Origin: Flavobacteriaceae bacterium
GTDB taxonomy: Bacteria; Bacteroidota; Bacteroidia; Flavobacteriales; Flavobacteriaceae
Direction: 5' to 3'
Assembly (NCBI GenBank): GCA_030625995.1
Contig: DAOUPU010000056.1
Span: 1 to 12,537 of the forward strand
DNA: 12,537 nt
A program made the translations under genes and the position numbers. Positions 1 through 6,670 of the stretch are shown here, in pieces (the stretch's first letter is position 1; each line of letters starts with the position of its first letter). The notes under the pieces are model-generated. The model was given only the letters and a program-made list of their open reading frames with translations. It searched no databases and was not told the DNA's origin.

Positions 1-1
1 G

Positions 2-862
2 CCATTTGCCAATATTGCTCAGGGAACAAATACTATTATCGCTACAAAAATGGGATTGTCCCTCTCTAATTATGTTGTCACAGAAGCTGGTTTTGGAGCT
101 GATTTGGGTGCAGAAAAGTTCTTAAATATTAAATGTGTGGCTGCTGAATTAAATCCGAAAGCTGTTGTATTGGTTGCAACAATCAGGGCATTACGTCATC
201 ATGGTGGTGCTAAGCCTGAGGAATATGATACTCCTAATTTAGATTTCGTTACCAAAGGATTTGTAAATCTTGAAAAGCATATTGAAAATATTCGAAAATT
301 TAATATTGAACCTGTAGTAGCAATCAATTCCTTTCTATCAGACACAAGTGAAGAAGTTGATTTAGTAATTAATAAATGTTCTGAATTAGGTGTAAAAGCG
401 GTTCTTTCAGAAGGTTGGGCCAAAGGAGGAGAGGGCTCAATGGATTTGGCAAAAGCGGTAGTTGATATCGTAGAGAATAAGGCAACCCAATTCAAACCAC
501 TATATAATTGGAAAGCTCCAATGCGTGAAAAAATTGAAACAATTGCTCGTGAGATCTATGGTGCTGACGGAGTAGATTATGACAAAAAGGCAAAACTCAA
601 TTTAAAAAGAATAGAAAGATTAGGATTTAATGATTTTGCAGTTTGTATGGCAAAAACTCAAAAATCGTTTTCTGATATATCCTCATTGATTGGTCGTCCA
701 ACTGGGTTTAGGATCACAGTTCGCGAAATTGCTATTGCCTCCGGGGCACGATTTGTGATTCCAATTCTCGGTAAAATGATGCGAATGCCCGGACTACCAT
801 CGGTACCTGCTTCAACAAAAATGACTATCGATAAGGATGGTAAAATATCTGGATTATCTTAA
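2..862 (+). CDS. fhs: Formate-tetrahydrofolate ligase, C-terminal half (5' end outside window)
   Basis: This is the last 286 residues of the ATP-dependent ligase that joins formate to tetrahydrofolate, giving 10-formyl-THF for cytosolic one-carbon metabolism (purine and formyl-Met-tRNA synthesis). The frame is open from base 2, so the ATG at 50 is internal. Visible family signatures are PFANIAQGTN at the left edge, EAGFGADLGAEKF just after it, and VATIRALRHHGG, which matches the FTHFS signature except for Arg where Lys is usual. The C-terminal MPGLPSVPAS segment is also typical. The family is about 555 residues, so nearly half is missing at the window edge. It converges on mdh, with a hairpin terminator between. 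Identification is secure; nothing in the visible half looks broken. Confidence 0.96.
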   Translation, partial: PFANIAQGTNTIIATKMGLSLSNYVVTEAGFGADLGAEKFLNIKCVAAELNPKAVVLVATIRALRHHGGAKPEEYDTPNLDFVTKGFVNLEKHIENIRKFNIEPVVAINSFLSDTSEEVDLVINKCSELGVKAVLSEGWAKGGEGSMDLAKAVVDIVENKATQFKPLYNWKAPMREKIETIAREIYGADGVDYDKKAKLNLKRIERLGFNDFAVCMAKTQKSFSDISSLIGRPTGFRITVREIAIASGARFVIPILGKMMRMPGLPSVPASTKMTIDKDGKISGLS

Positions 863-875
863 TATTAGAATAAAA

Positions 876-900
876 AAAAACCAGCCATTTGCTGGTTTTT
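876..900. terminator. Bidirectional rho-independent terminator between fhs and mdh
   Basis: The stem is CCAGC/GCTGG with a 5-nt loop, extended by A5 on the left and T5 on the right, so a U-tract forms on either strand. It lies 13 bp after the fhs stop and 22 bp from the mdh stop, and would serve both convergent genes. Confidence 0.85.
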
Positions 901-922
901 AATCAGAATATACCAACTTATT

Positions 923-1849
923 TTAAACGTCTAACAAACCGTTAGTTTTTCTTACGGCCGCTGCGCTCTCTTGAATTTTAGCTTTCTCAGCTTCATTCAG
1001 TTCCAGTTCTACAACTTTCTCGATACCGTTTTTGCCGATGATGCAAGGTACTCCAATAGCAATATCATCCAGACCATATTCTCCATCAAGTAATGTAGAA
1101 CACGGGAACATTTTTTTCTGATCACATGCAATTGCCTGGACCATTGATGAAACCGCCGCACCCGGTGCATACCATGCACTCGTTCCTAACATTTTTGTTA
1201 GTGTTGCACCACCAACTTTGGTAGCCTCAACAACTTCACTTAGTTTTTTATCCGACAAAAATTTGCTTACAGGAATACTGTTTCTAGACGCTAATCTGGA
1301 TAAAGGAATCATACCGGTATCACTATGACCGCCAATTACAATTCCGCTAACGTCTGAAGATGGGCATTCCAAGGCTTCTGCTAAACGATATTTAAATCTG
1401 GCACTATCCAATGCACCTCCCATTCCAATAATTCTATTTTTAGGCAAATTAGTGGATTTATGTACTAAATAAGTCATTGTGTCCATTGGGTTACTCACAA
1501 CAATGATAATTACATTCGGAGAATGTTCAATCAAACTTTGAGTTACCGATTTTACAATTCCGGCATTAATACCAATCAGCTCTTCTCTGGTCATTCCGGG
1601 TTTTCTTGGAATTCCACTTGTTATTACTGCGATATTAGAATTTGCTGTTTTTGAATAATCATTCGTGCTACCGGTAATTTTTGTGTCAAACCCATTTAGT
1701 GAGGCTGTTTGCATCAAATCCATTGCCTTTCCTTCGGCATAATTATCTTTGATGTCTATAATTACTACTTCAGATGCAAAATTTTTGATGGCTATGTAAT
1801 CAGCACAACTAGCGCCAACAGCACCTGCTCCTACTATGGTTACTTTCAT
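923..1849 (-). CDS. mdh: Malate dehydrogenase (LDH-like type)
   Basis: This is the NAD-dependent malate/oxaloacetate dehydrogenase of the TCA cycle, 308 aa, a normal length for the family. The Rossmann motif GAGAVGAS is at residues 7-14, and Asp32 at the end of the second strand favours NAD over NADP. The malate-type substrate loop RKPGMTR supplies Arg82 and Arg88. NPMDTMTYL follows at 120-128. The catalytic pair is Asp148 (in GGALDSARFK) and His175 (in IGGHSDTGMIPL), with Arg151 as third substrate arginine. All key residues are present. It starts 18 bp after the gyrB stop with no promoter or terminator between, so it is probably the second gene of a gyrB-mdh transcript. No Shine-Dalgarno is visible, as is usual in Bacteroidota. 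Confidence 0.96.
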   Translation of the reverse strand: MKVTIVGAGAVGASCADYIAIKNFASEVVIIDIKDNYAEGKAMDLMQTASLNGFDTKITGSTNDYSKTANSNIAVITSGIPRKPGMTREELIGINAGIVKSVTQSLIEHSPNVIIIVVSNPMDTMTYLVHKSTNLPKNRIIGMGGALDSARFKYRLAEALECPSSDVSGIVIGGHSDTGMIPLSRLASRNSIPVSKFLSDKKLSEVVEATKVGGATLTKMLGTSAWYAPGAAVSSMVQAIACDQKKMFPCSTLLDGEYGLDDIAIGVPCIIGKNGIEKVVELELNEAEKAKIQESAAAVRKTNGLLDV

Positions 1850-1867
1850 TATTATTTTTATTTAAAT

Positions 1868-3805
1868 TTATATATCAATATTTGCGTATACAGCGTGTTT
1901 TTCAATAAACTCTCTTCTAGGTGGAACCTCATCTCCCATTAGCATTGAAAAAACGCGATCGGCTTCAGTTCCATTCTCAATAGCTACTTGACGCATGGTT
2001 CTAAACTCTGGATTCATAGTAGTATCCCAAAGTTGTTCCGCATTCATTTCTCCCAAACCTTTATATCTCTGGATGCTTCCTCCTCCAAATTTTTCTATAA
2101 TACCATCTCGATCCGAATCGGACCATGCATATTCTTTTTTAGCACCTTTTTTAATCAGGTATAGTGGTGGTGCTGCAACATAAATATTTCCATTTTCAAC
2201 TAATTCACGCATGTATCGAAAAAAGAAGGTCAATATTAATGTTGCAATATGACTACCGTCTACATCCGCATCACACATGATCACAATTTTTTTATAGCGG
2301 AGTTTGCTTAAATTTAAGGCTCTTGGGTCGTCCTCTGTACCTATGGTCACGCCCAAAGCAGTGTACATGCTTTTGATTTCTTCATTTTCAAAAACTTTGT
2401 GTTGCATTGCTTTTTCAACGTTCAATATTTTTCCTCTTAATGGTAAGATTGCCTGAAAGTTCCTGTCTCTTCCTTGTTTTGCAGTACCCCCTGCAGAATC
2501 TCCTTCCACCAGGAATAGTTCACATTTATCCGGATCACTCCAAGCGCAATCGGATAATTTTCCAGGTAAACCACCACCGGACATTACTGTTTTGCGTTGT
2601 ACCATTTCACGAGCTTTTGTGGCCGCATGTCTGGCTTGTGCAGCTAGGATTACCTTCTGTACAATAATTTTTGCGTCATCCGGGTTTTCTTCAAGGTAAT
2701 TGGTAAGCATTTCAGACACAGCCTGGCTAACTGCTGGAGAAACGTCACGATTACCTAACTTGGTTTTTGTTTGACCTTCAAATTGTGGTTCAGCAACTTT
2801 TACAGAAATAATTGCAGTTAATCCTTCCCGGAAATCATCACCCGAAATTTCAAATTTAAGTTTACTTAACAAACCTGAATTTTCAGCATATTTCTTCAGC
2901 GTATGTGTTAACCCTCTTCTAAAACCAGAAAGATGTGTGCCGCCTTCGTGTGTATTTATATTATTTACATATGAGTGTAAGTTTTCAGTATAAGAAGTGT
3001 TATAGACCATGGCTACTTCCACCGGGATGCTATTTTTTTCTCCTTCCATACTAATTACCTTTGAAATAAGACATTCTCTGGTTGCATCGAGATATCTCAC
3101 AAACTCCTTCAATCCGTCTTCGCTGTAAAATTCCTCATGAGTAAAATTTCCTTCCTCATCAACTTGTCTTTTATCTGTAATAGAAATTGTAACTCTTTGA
3201 TTCAAGTAGGCCAATTCTCTTAATCGAGCTGATAGTGTTTCATAACTGTAAACAATCTCTGTTTGAAAAATGGTATCATCTGCCAAAAAAGTTATTTCAG
3301 TTCCATTTTTATCAGATTCTCCAACAACTTTTACCGGGTACTGAGTCTTACCTTTTTTATATTCCTGCTGCCAAATTTTCCCCTCTGTATAAACAGTTGC
3401 AGTCAAATGATTAGACAGGGCATTAACCACGGATACACCTACCCCGTGTAGTCCACCTGAAACTTTATAAGAGTCTTTATCAAATTTACCACCTGCACCA
3501 ATTTTTGTCATTACCACTTCGAGAGCAGAAACTCCCTCTTTCTTGTGAATCCCTACTGGTATTCCTCTTCCGTTATCTAATACAGTTACAGAGTTATTTT
3601 CATTAATCGTTACATCAATTCTATCACAAAAGCCTCCCATAGCCTCATCAATAGAGTTGTCGATTACCTCATACACCAAATGATGCAATCCTCTGGTACT
3701 AACATCTCCAATATACATTGATGGCCGCATACGCACATGCTCCATTCCTTCTAATGCCTGAATACTATCCGCTGAATAGTTGCCTTTTTTAGTTTCTTCA
3801 CTCAT
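1868..3805 (-). CDS. gyrB: DNA gyrase subunit B
   Basis: This is the ATPase subunit of DNA gyrase, which pairs with GyrA to introduce negative supercoils. At 645 aa it has the short form usual in Bacteroidota, lacking the extra domain of the 804-aa E. coli protein. The GHKL ATPase domain comes first: YEVIDNSIDEA holds the Mg-binding Asn and catalytic Glu region, followed by DNGRGIP and GGLHGVGVSVVNALS. The transducer domain follows. The TOPRIM domain has the EGDSAGG acidic start, PLRGKILNVEKA and the DADVDGSHI metal-binding cluster. The C-terminal tail has QRYKGLGEMNAEQLWDTTMNP. ParE was considered, but the N-terminus and the EGDSAGGTAKQGRDR segment fit GyrB. The start at MSEETKKGNYSADSIQALEG matches the conserved N-terminus. 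Confidence 0.97.
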   Translation of the reverse strand: MSEETKKGNYSADSIQALEGMEHVRMRPSMYIGDVSTRGLHHLVYEVIDNSIDEAMGGFCDRIDVTINENNSVTVLDNGRGIPVGIHKKEGVSALEVVMTKIGAGGKFDKDSYKVSGGLHGVGVSVVNALSNHLTATVYTEGKIWQQEYKKGKTQYPVKVVGESDKNGTEITFLADDTIFQTEIVYSYETLSARLRELAYLNQRVTISITDKRQVDEEGNFTHEEFYSEDGLKEFVRYLDATRECLISKVISMEGEKNSIPVEVAMVYNTSYTENLHSYVNNINTHEGGTHLSGFRRGLTHTLKKYAENSGLLSKLKFEISGDDFREGLTAIISVKVAEPQFEGQTKTKLGNRDVSPAVSQAVSEMLTNYLEENPDDAKIIVQKVILAAQARHAATKAREMVQRKTVMSGGGLPGKLSDCAWSDPDKCELFLVEGDSAGGTAKQGRDRNFQAILPLRGKILNVEKAMQHKVFENEEIKSMYTALGVTIGTEDDPRALNLSKLRYKKIVIMCDADVDGSHIATLILTFFFRYMRELVENGNIYVAAPPLYLIKKGAKKEYAWSDSDRDGIIEKFGGGSIQRYKGLGEMNAEQLWDTTMNPEFRTMRQVAIENGTEADRVFSMLMGDEVPPRREFIEKHAVYANIDI

Positions 3806-3843
3806 AAATTAAGTCTGTTTTTCTGCTAAGATTTTTAAACGTA

Positions 3844-3851
3844 CAAATATA
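3844..3851 (-). promoter_or_regulatory. Candidate -7 element of the gyrB-mdh promoter
   Basis: On the minus strand this reads TATATTTG, a perfect Bacteroidota TAnnTTTG -7 element, 38 bp before the gyrB start. No TTG -33 box is present at the usual 17-23 bp spacing, so the call rests on the -7 box and its position alone. Confidence 0.45.
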
Positions 3852-3977
3852 GTAAAACAGGCAGGTTTATGCGTGTTTTTTGACTATTTAAAAGTGTTAA
3901 GTTATCAACATATAGTGAAAGAAAATAAGAGAATTAAAGTGGTGAATTAGGATTTGATTTTTTCTAATTAACGCAAT

Positions 3978-4018
3978 AAAAAAAGCCCATTTCTATGTAG
4001 ATAAATGGGCTTTTTTTT
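3978..4018 (-). terminator. Rho-independent terminator of small RNA B
   Basis: An 8-bp GC-containing stem (GCCCATTT 3985-3992 with AAATGGGC 4003-4010, 10-nt loop) is extended by A-T pairs and flanked by A7 and T8, so it could act on both strands. No plus-strand gene precedes it, and no minus-strand protein gene ends within 600 bp. It is therefore best explained as the end of the small RNA unit upstream on the minus strand. Confidence 0.8.
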
Positions 4019-4194
4019 ATTCAGTGCAATTCAAAATATTTCATTTTAAATTGCATGGTGCTAATTTCAAAATTATAAATATTATTCCCCTCAGTTTAAT
4101 ATTTATTAAAATTAACCTTCCTTTTGCTAAAAAGTGTTAGAAATTTTAGAATTTATAAAAAAAACTAAAATAAAATTATTAGTATAATTAATAA
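3978..4194 (-). ncRNA. Predicted small RNA B (response-regulator-linked, about 217 nt)
   Basis: This predicted transcript is bounded by a TATATTTG promoter (start estimated near 4194) and a rho-independent terminator, and has no plausible protein frame; the best ATG frame, at 4055, gives only 11 codons. In order along the RNA: a 9-bp AU hairpin at the 5' end (4173-4197); an AT inverted repeat TTTAAT/ATTAAA directly before the motif CUGAGGGGAAUAA (4082-4094); a stable hairpin of 13 pairs with one G-U and a 5-nt loop (4025-4055); then the terminator. The neighbouring unit at 4336-4555 has the same order of elements and nearly the same length. Its function is unknown. It could instead be an untranslated leader or a micropeptide gene. 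The 5' end is inferred from the promoter, not observed. Confidence 0.5.
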
Positions 4195-4200
4195 TTTCTA

Positions 4201-4237
4201 CAAATATATTTTTTAAATCTGAAGAAAATCTGAAGTT
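4201..4237 (-). promoter_or_regulatory. Promoter of small RNA B with tandem response-regulator half-sites
   Basis: Read on the minus strand: AACTTCAG (4237-4230), 5 bp, CTTCAG (4224-4219), 10 bp, then TATATTTG (4208-4201). The half-sites repeat at 11 bp, one helical turn, and take the place of the -33 box. OmpR/PhoB-family regulators bind direct repeats with this period, and the pho box sits at a comparable distance from its -10. A regulator of that family is encoded 1.7 kb upstream. An identical layout recurs at 4562-4598. Binding by that regulator is inferred. Confidence 0.6.
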
Positions 4238-4335
4238 TTGTCAAGAATTGTAAAAATATAGATATTAAAATTTTGAAACTAAAATCATCTAAGATAAATT
4301 TAGATCTAAACAATTGATACTCTTCTTTATATTCT

Positions 4336-4365
4336 AAAAAACCCTTACTCATGGAGCAAGGGTTT
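4336..4365 (-). terminator. Rho-independent terminator of small RNA A and probably of the two-component operon
   Basis: The outer stem is AAACCCTT (4339-4346) with AAGGGTTT (4358-4365). The inner stem is CTC/GAG with a 3-nt loop, separated by one mismatch. On the minus strand the stem runs into six T residues (4341-4336); on the plus strand only three T follow before cgtcg. The hairpin is thus oriented for minus-strand transcripts. Confidence 0.75.
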
Positions 4366-4555
4366 CGTCGCAAATGTAATCAGCTTAATATTTCAATACA
4401 TTTACTTCTTTTTACCTTTTTCAATAGTTATTCCCCTCAGACAATTATTAATCAAGATAAAATTTAGAATAATTGTTTTTAATTTATCTAAGTATTTCAG
4501 TTACATTTATCATAATCTGTAAACGACCTGAAATAATTACTATCTAAACTTAATA
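4336..4555 (-). ncRNA. Predicted small RNA A (response-regulator-linked, about 220 nt)
   Basis: This is the sibling of the unit at 3978-4194. Its start is estimated near 4555 from the TATATTTG element, and it ends in a rho-independent terminator. Elements in order: a bulged hairpin in the 5' part (TATTTCAG plus TTACA at 4493-4505 pairing with 4518-4522 and 4528-4535); a perfect 9-bp inverted repeat (4441-4449/4468-4476) directly before the motif CUGAGGGGAAUAA (4428-4440); a 7-bp hairpin (4372-4378/4397-4403); then the terminator. The motif-to-hairpin distance is 24 nt here and 26 nt in the sibling. Only tiny frames exist inside (9 codons or fewer from ATG). There is no terminator between the kinase stop and this unit, so the two-component mRNA may also read through it and end at the same terminator. 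Function unknown. Confidence 0.5.
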
Positions 4556-4561
4556 ACGGGA

Positions 4562-4598
4562 CAAATATACATGTGGTTTCTGAAGTAATACTGAAGTT
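4562..4598 (-). promoter_or_regulatory. Promoter of small RNA A with tandem response-regulator half-sites
   Basis: Read on the minus strand: AACTTCAG (4598-4591), 5 bp, CTTCAG (4585-4580), 10 bp, then TATATTTG (4569-4562). Half-site sequence, 11-bp period and distance to the -7 element are identical to the site at 4201-4237, while the spacer bases differ. It lies 54-90 bp beyond the kinase stop codon. Control by the adjacent OmpR-type regulator is inferred. Confidence 0.6.
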
Positions 4599-4651
4599 AT
4601 ATGATCAATTATGTTAAAATTATACTAAAATAATTGCGTCGATTCTTGAAA

Positions 4652-5899
4652 CTAAAAGTAGATCGATATTACATGCTGATTTTCAACGAATGAATGATTA
4701 ATTTGCCAGTTATTCGTGTCGCAAACTTTTTTAACAATTGCCAGACCTAAGCCAAAAGAGTCTGAAGATTTACTGTCTTTTTTAAATCTTTCAAAAATAG
4801 ATTTTGAAGCAATACTTATTGGTTCTCCAGAATTAGAAAAACTAAAAAAGAAATCGGTTGTAATTATGTCAATGTTGCCATTCTTAATATTGTGCTTTAT
4901 TGAATTGCTAATTAAATTAGAGATTACCATGTCAAAAAGCATTGGATTGGCTGATAGTTTTACATTTGAAGTGTAGTTTTTAGAAATTTTTATGTTTTTA
5001 TTATCGATGAAATCTTCAAAAATTTCAAGATGCTTATCAATGTTGTCATTAATAAGAATCTCTTCTTTACCACCGAATTGCTGATTTTCAATTTTAGACA
5101 GAAGCAATAAGGTTTTATTTAGCTTTGACAATCTTTGTGTTGCCGAATAGATTGATTTTATTTGCCGCTTTTGATCTCTGTCAAGATTTGTGGACTGCAT
5201 AAGAATTTCTGATTTTGATTGCATGATTGCCAATGGAGTCTGCATTTCATGCGATGCATTCTCTGTAAATTCTTTTAAATTGGTAAAGTCAGATTTAATT
5301 TTATTGGTAAGCTTGACTAAGGATGAGTTTAATTCTTTGAATTCGTCAACATCTGTATCCAGTAAAGCAATAGCTCTTTCATCCTCGACAGAAAAGTTTT
5401 TTAATATTTCTAAATTTTCATAAAATGGTCGCCATACATTTCCTAATATTGTTGTGTTTACAAAAAAAACGGTTACCATTAATAAAAAGACGACAATTCC
5501 TATAGTTAATGCAATGCCAATAAAAAAGTCGTCATTTCTTACATTAGAGCTCCTGGTAATAATCTTATATGTTTTGCCATGTAAGGTTTCAATGGAAGTA
5601 AGTTGCCTGTATAACTCGAATTTGTCAACCTCATTTACTATTTGGTGAATTAAGGTGTCTTTAAAATATAATGTATCCTTTGGAGGTACTTTAAACACAT
5701 AATCGTCAACCTCAAAAATTGGAAGGGGGTTGTCGTATTTTATTTTTTTTGCTATGATTTCCTTGTCCCATAGTAATTTTTCATCTTGTCTTTCGGTTAT
5801 GATATTTTTTAGAGTGAAGTAAATTATGACACTTGATACAATGAAAATAATTATTGAATATATGATATAAGTACGTTTGGCATTTTCAATTAATTTCAT
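4652..5899 (-). CDS. Membrane sensor histidine kinase of a two-component system
   Basis: This is an inner-membrane kinase of 415 aa that autophosphorylates on His and passes the phosphate to the regulator encoded just upstream. Transmembrane segments lie at about residues 10-30 and 125-149, enclosing a small periplasmic sensor region of about 95 residues that I do not recognise. A HAMP-like linker follows (about 150-205). The dimerisation H-box FTENASHEMQTPLAIM puts the phosphorylated His at 217. The ATPase domain shows the N-box NLISNSIKHN (326-337), a shortened G1 box SNSGEP (355-360), the F-box IFERFKK (368-374) and the G2 box GLGLAIVKK (383-391). It lacks the usual DxGxG, as is common in this HAMP-HK subfamily. 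The ATG overlaps the regulator's stop (ATGA), implying translational coupling. The signal sensed is unknown. Confidence 0.92.
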   Translation of the reverse strand: MKLIENAKRTYIIYSIIIFIVSSVIIYFTLKNIITERQDEKLLWDKEIIAKKIKYDNPLPIFEVDDYVFKVPPKDTLYFKDTLIHQIVNEVDKFELYRQLTSIETLHGKTYKIITRSSNVRNDDFFIGIALTIGIVVFLLMVTVFFVNTTILGNVWRPFYENLEILKNFSVEDERAIALLDTDVDEFKELNSSLVKLTNKIKSDFTNLKEFTENASHEMQTPLAIMQSKSEILMQSTNLDRDQKRQIKSIYSATQRLSKLNKTLLLLSKIENQQFGGKEEILINDNIDKHLEIFEDFIDNKNIKISKNYTSNVKLSANPMLFDMVISNLISNSIKHNIKNGNIDIITTDFFFSFSNSGEPISIASKSIFERFKKDSKSSDSFGLGLAIVKKVCDTNNWQINHSFVENQHVISIYF

Positions 5900-6573
5900 T
5901 GATCACTGAATTTATAACCAAGACCATAAATAGTTTTTAAATAATCCTTAGCGCCAGTTTTCTTTATCTTATTTCTTAAATTTCTCATATGGGTATAGAT
6001 AAAATCGAAATTATCAACTAAGTTAATACTGTCTCCCCACAAGTGCTCTGCAATTGCCTCTTTTGTTAAGACCCGGTTCTTATTAGTTATAAAATAAAGC
6101 AAAAGATGGTACTCCTTTTTAGTCAATTCAATAGGAATATCATTTGCAATAACAGATTTTGCGTTTGGGTCTATTTTTATTTCGTTGAATTCAATTATTT
6201 CATTGCCCTCAAATTTTCTTCTACGTATGATAGAGTTGACTCTGGAATTAAGTTCCGCCAAATGAAATGGTTTTGTGATATAATCATCAGCTCCCAGATC
6301 CAATCCTGTCAATTTATCGTCTAAAGAGTCTTTGGCTGAAACTATAAGAACACCAGTTTCAGGCCTCATTTTTTTAATCTGTTTCAAAAAGTCAAATCCG
6401 TTACCGTCCGGTAAATTAATGTCTAATATTACTATATCGTAAGTGTGGGTTATAAATTTATCTTCAGCTTCAAATAAGGTCATTGTTTTCTCACACACAA
6501 AATCTCCTTTTTGTAAAAAACTGTATATGGAGTTTAGTATATCTATCTCATCTTCAACAATTAATATTTTCAT
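5896..6573 (-). CDS. OmpR/PhoB-family response regulator
   Basis: This is a DNA-binding response regulator of 225 aa, the usual length. In the receiver domain (1-118) the acidic pocket is Glu7/Asp8, the phosphoacceptor is Asp51 (IVILDINLP), the switch Ser is 79 (IVSAKD) and the Lys is 101 (YITKPF). The winged-helix domain (about 125-222) has LTKKEYHLLLYF, the helix FIYTHMRNLRNKIKK and the C-terminal hairpin IYGLGYKF typical of the family, which binds direct repeats spaced about 11 bp. It is the first gene of a two-gene operon with the kinase. Two matching tandem CTTCAG operators lie just past the kinase gene and are its best candidate targets. I see no such pair before its own start, so autoregulation is not supported. 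It resembles CusR/QseB-type regulators, but no specific name is justified. Confidence 0.94.
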   Translation of the reverse strand: MKILIVEDEIDILNSIYSFLQKGDFVCEKTMTLFEAEDKFITHTYDIVILDINLPDGNGFDFLKQIKKMRPETGVLIVSAKDSLDDKLTGLDLGADDYITKPFHLAELNSRVNSIIRRRKFEGNEIIEFNEIKIDPNAKSVIANDIPIELTKKEYHLLLYFITNKNRVLTKEAIAEHLWGDSINLVDNFDFIYTHMRNLRNKIKKTGAKDYLKTIYGLGYKFSDQ

Positions 6574-6634
6574 TTCTCTTTTTTTAGATTTTAGTGAAGA
6601 TACAAAATATTGATAATAGATAAAATTAAAAATG

Positions 6635-6670
6635 AAAAAGCCCTTCTTAGCTGATTAAGAAGAGCTTTTT
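6635..6670. terminator. Terminator-like hairpin upstream of the response regulator
   Basis: A 15-bp stem with one mismatch (6635-6649 with 6656-6670, 6-nt loop) starts with A5 and ends with T5, so it could work on either strand. The regulator starts 62 bp to the left, leaving no room for a plus-strand gene before the hairpin. It therefore probably ends a minus-strand transcript coming from the 6671-7300 gap, or insulates the regulator from upstream transcription. Confidence 0.65.

Larger units (their letters stand above)
3978..4657 (-). repeat. Degenerate tandem duplication containing the two small RNA units
   Basis: Three blocks recur in the same order and strand: TTGAAACTAAAA (4273-4284 and 4646-4657, offset 373), the operator-promoter block (offset 361) and TTATTCCCCTCAG (4082-4094 and 4428-4440, offset 346). 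The terminators are offset by about 354. Sequence between blocks has drifted, with many small indels. The first block of the upstream copy overlaps the kinase stop codon, so the duplicated segment seems to have begun at the 3' end of that gene. Confidence 0.5.

Noticed and set aside
3901..3910. DnaA-box-like TTATCAACA near gyrB, hinting at oriC
   Set aside because: It is a single site with a mismatch to TTATCCACA, with no cluster and no dnaA or other origin genes. gyrB alone does not mark the origin.
4188..4373. 61-codon minus-strand frame across the small RNA region
   Set aside because: It begins inside the terminator stem of unit A and crosses the operator of unit B. The protein is low complexity with no family resemblance.
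6459..6476. CTTCAG followed by CTTCAA inside the response regulator gene, as another operator
   Set aside because: The two half-sites are 6 bp apart, not 11. They fall in codons of the receiver domain and lie far from a promoter element.
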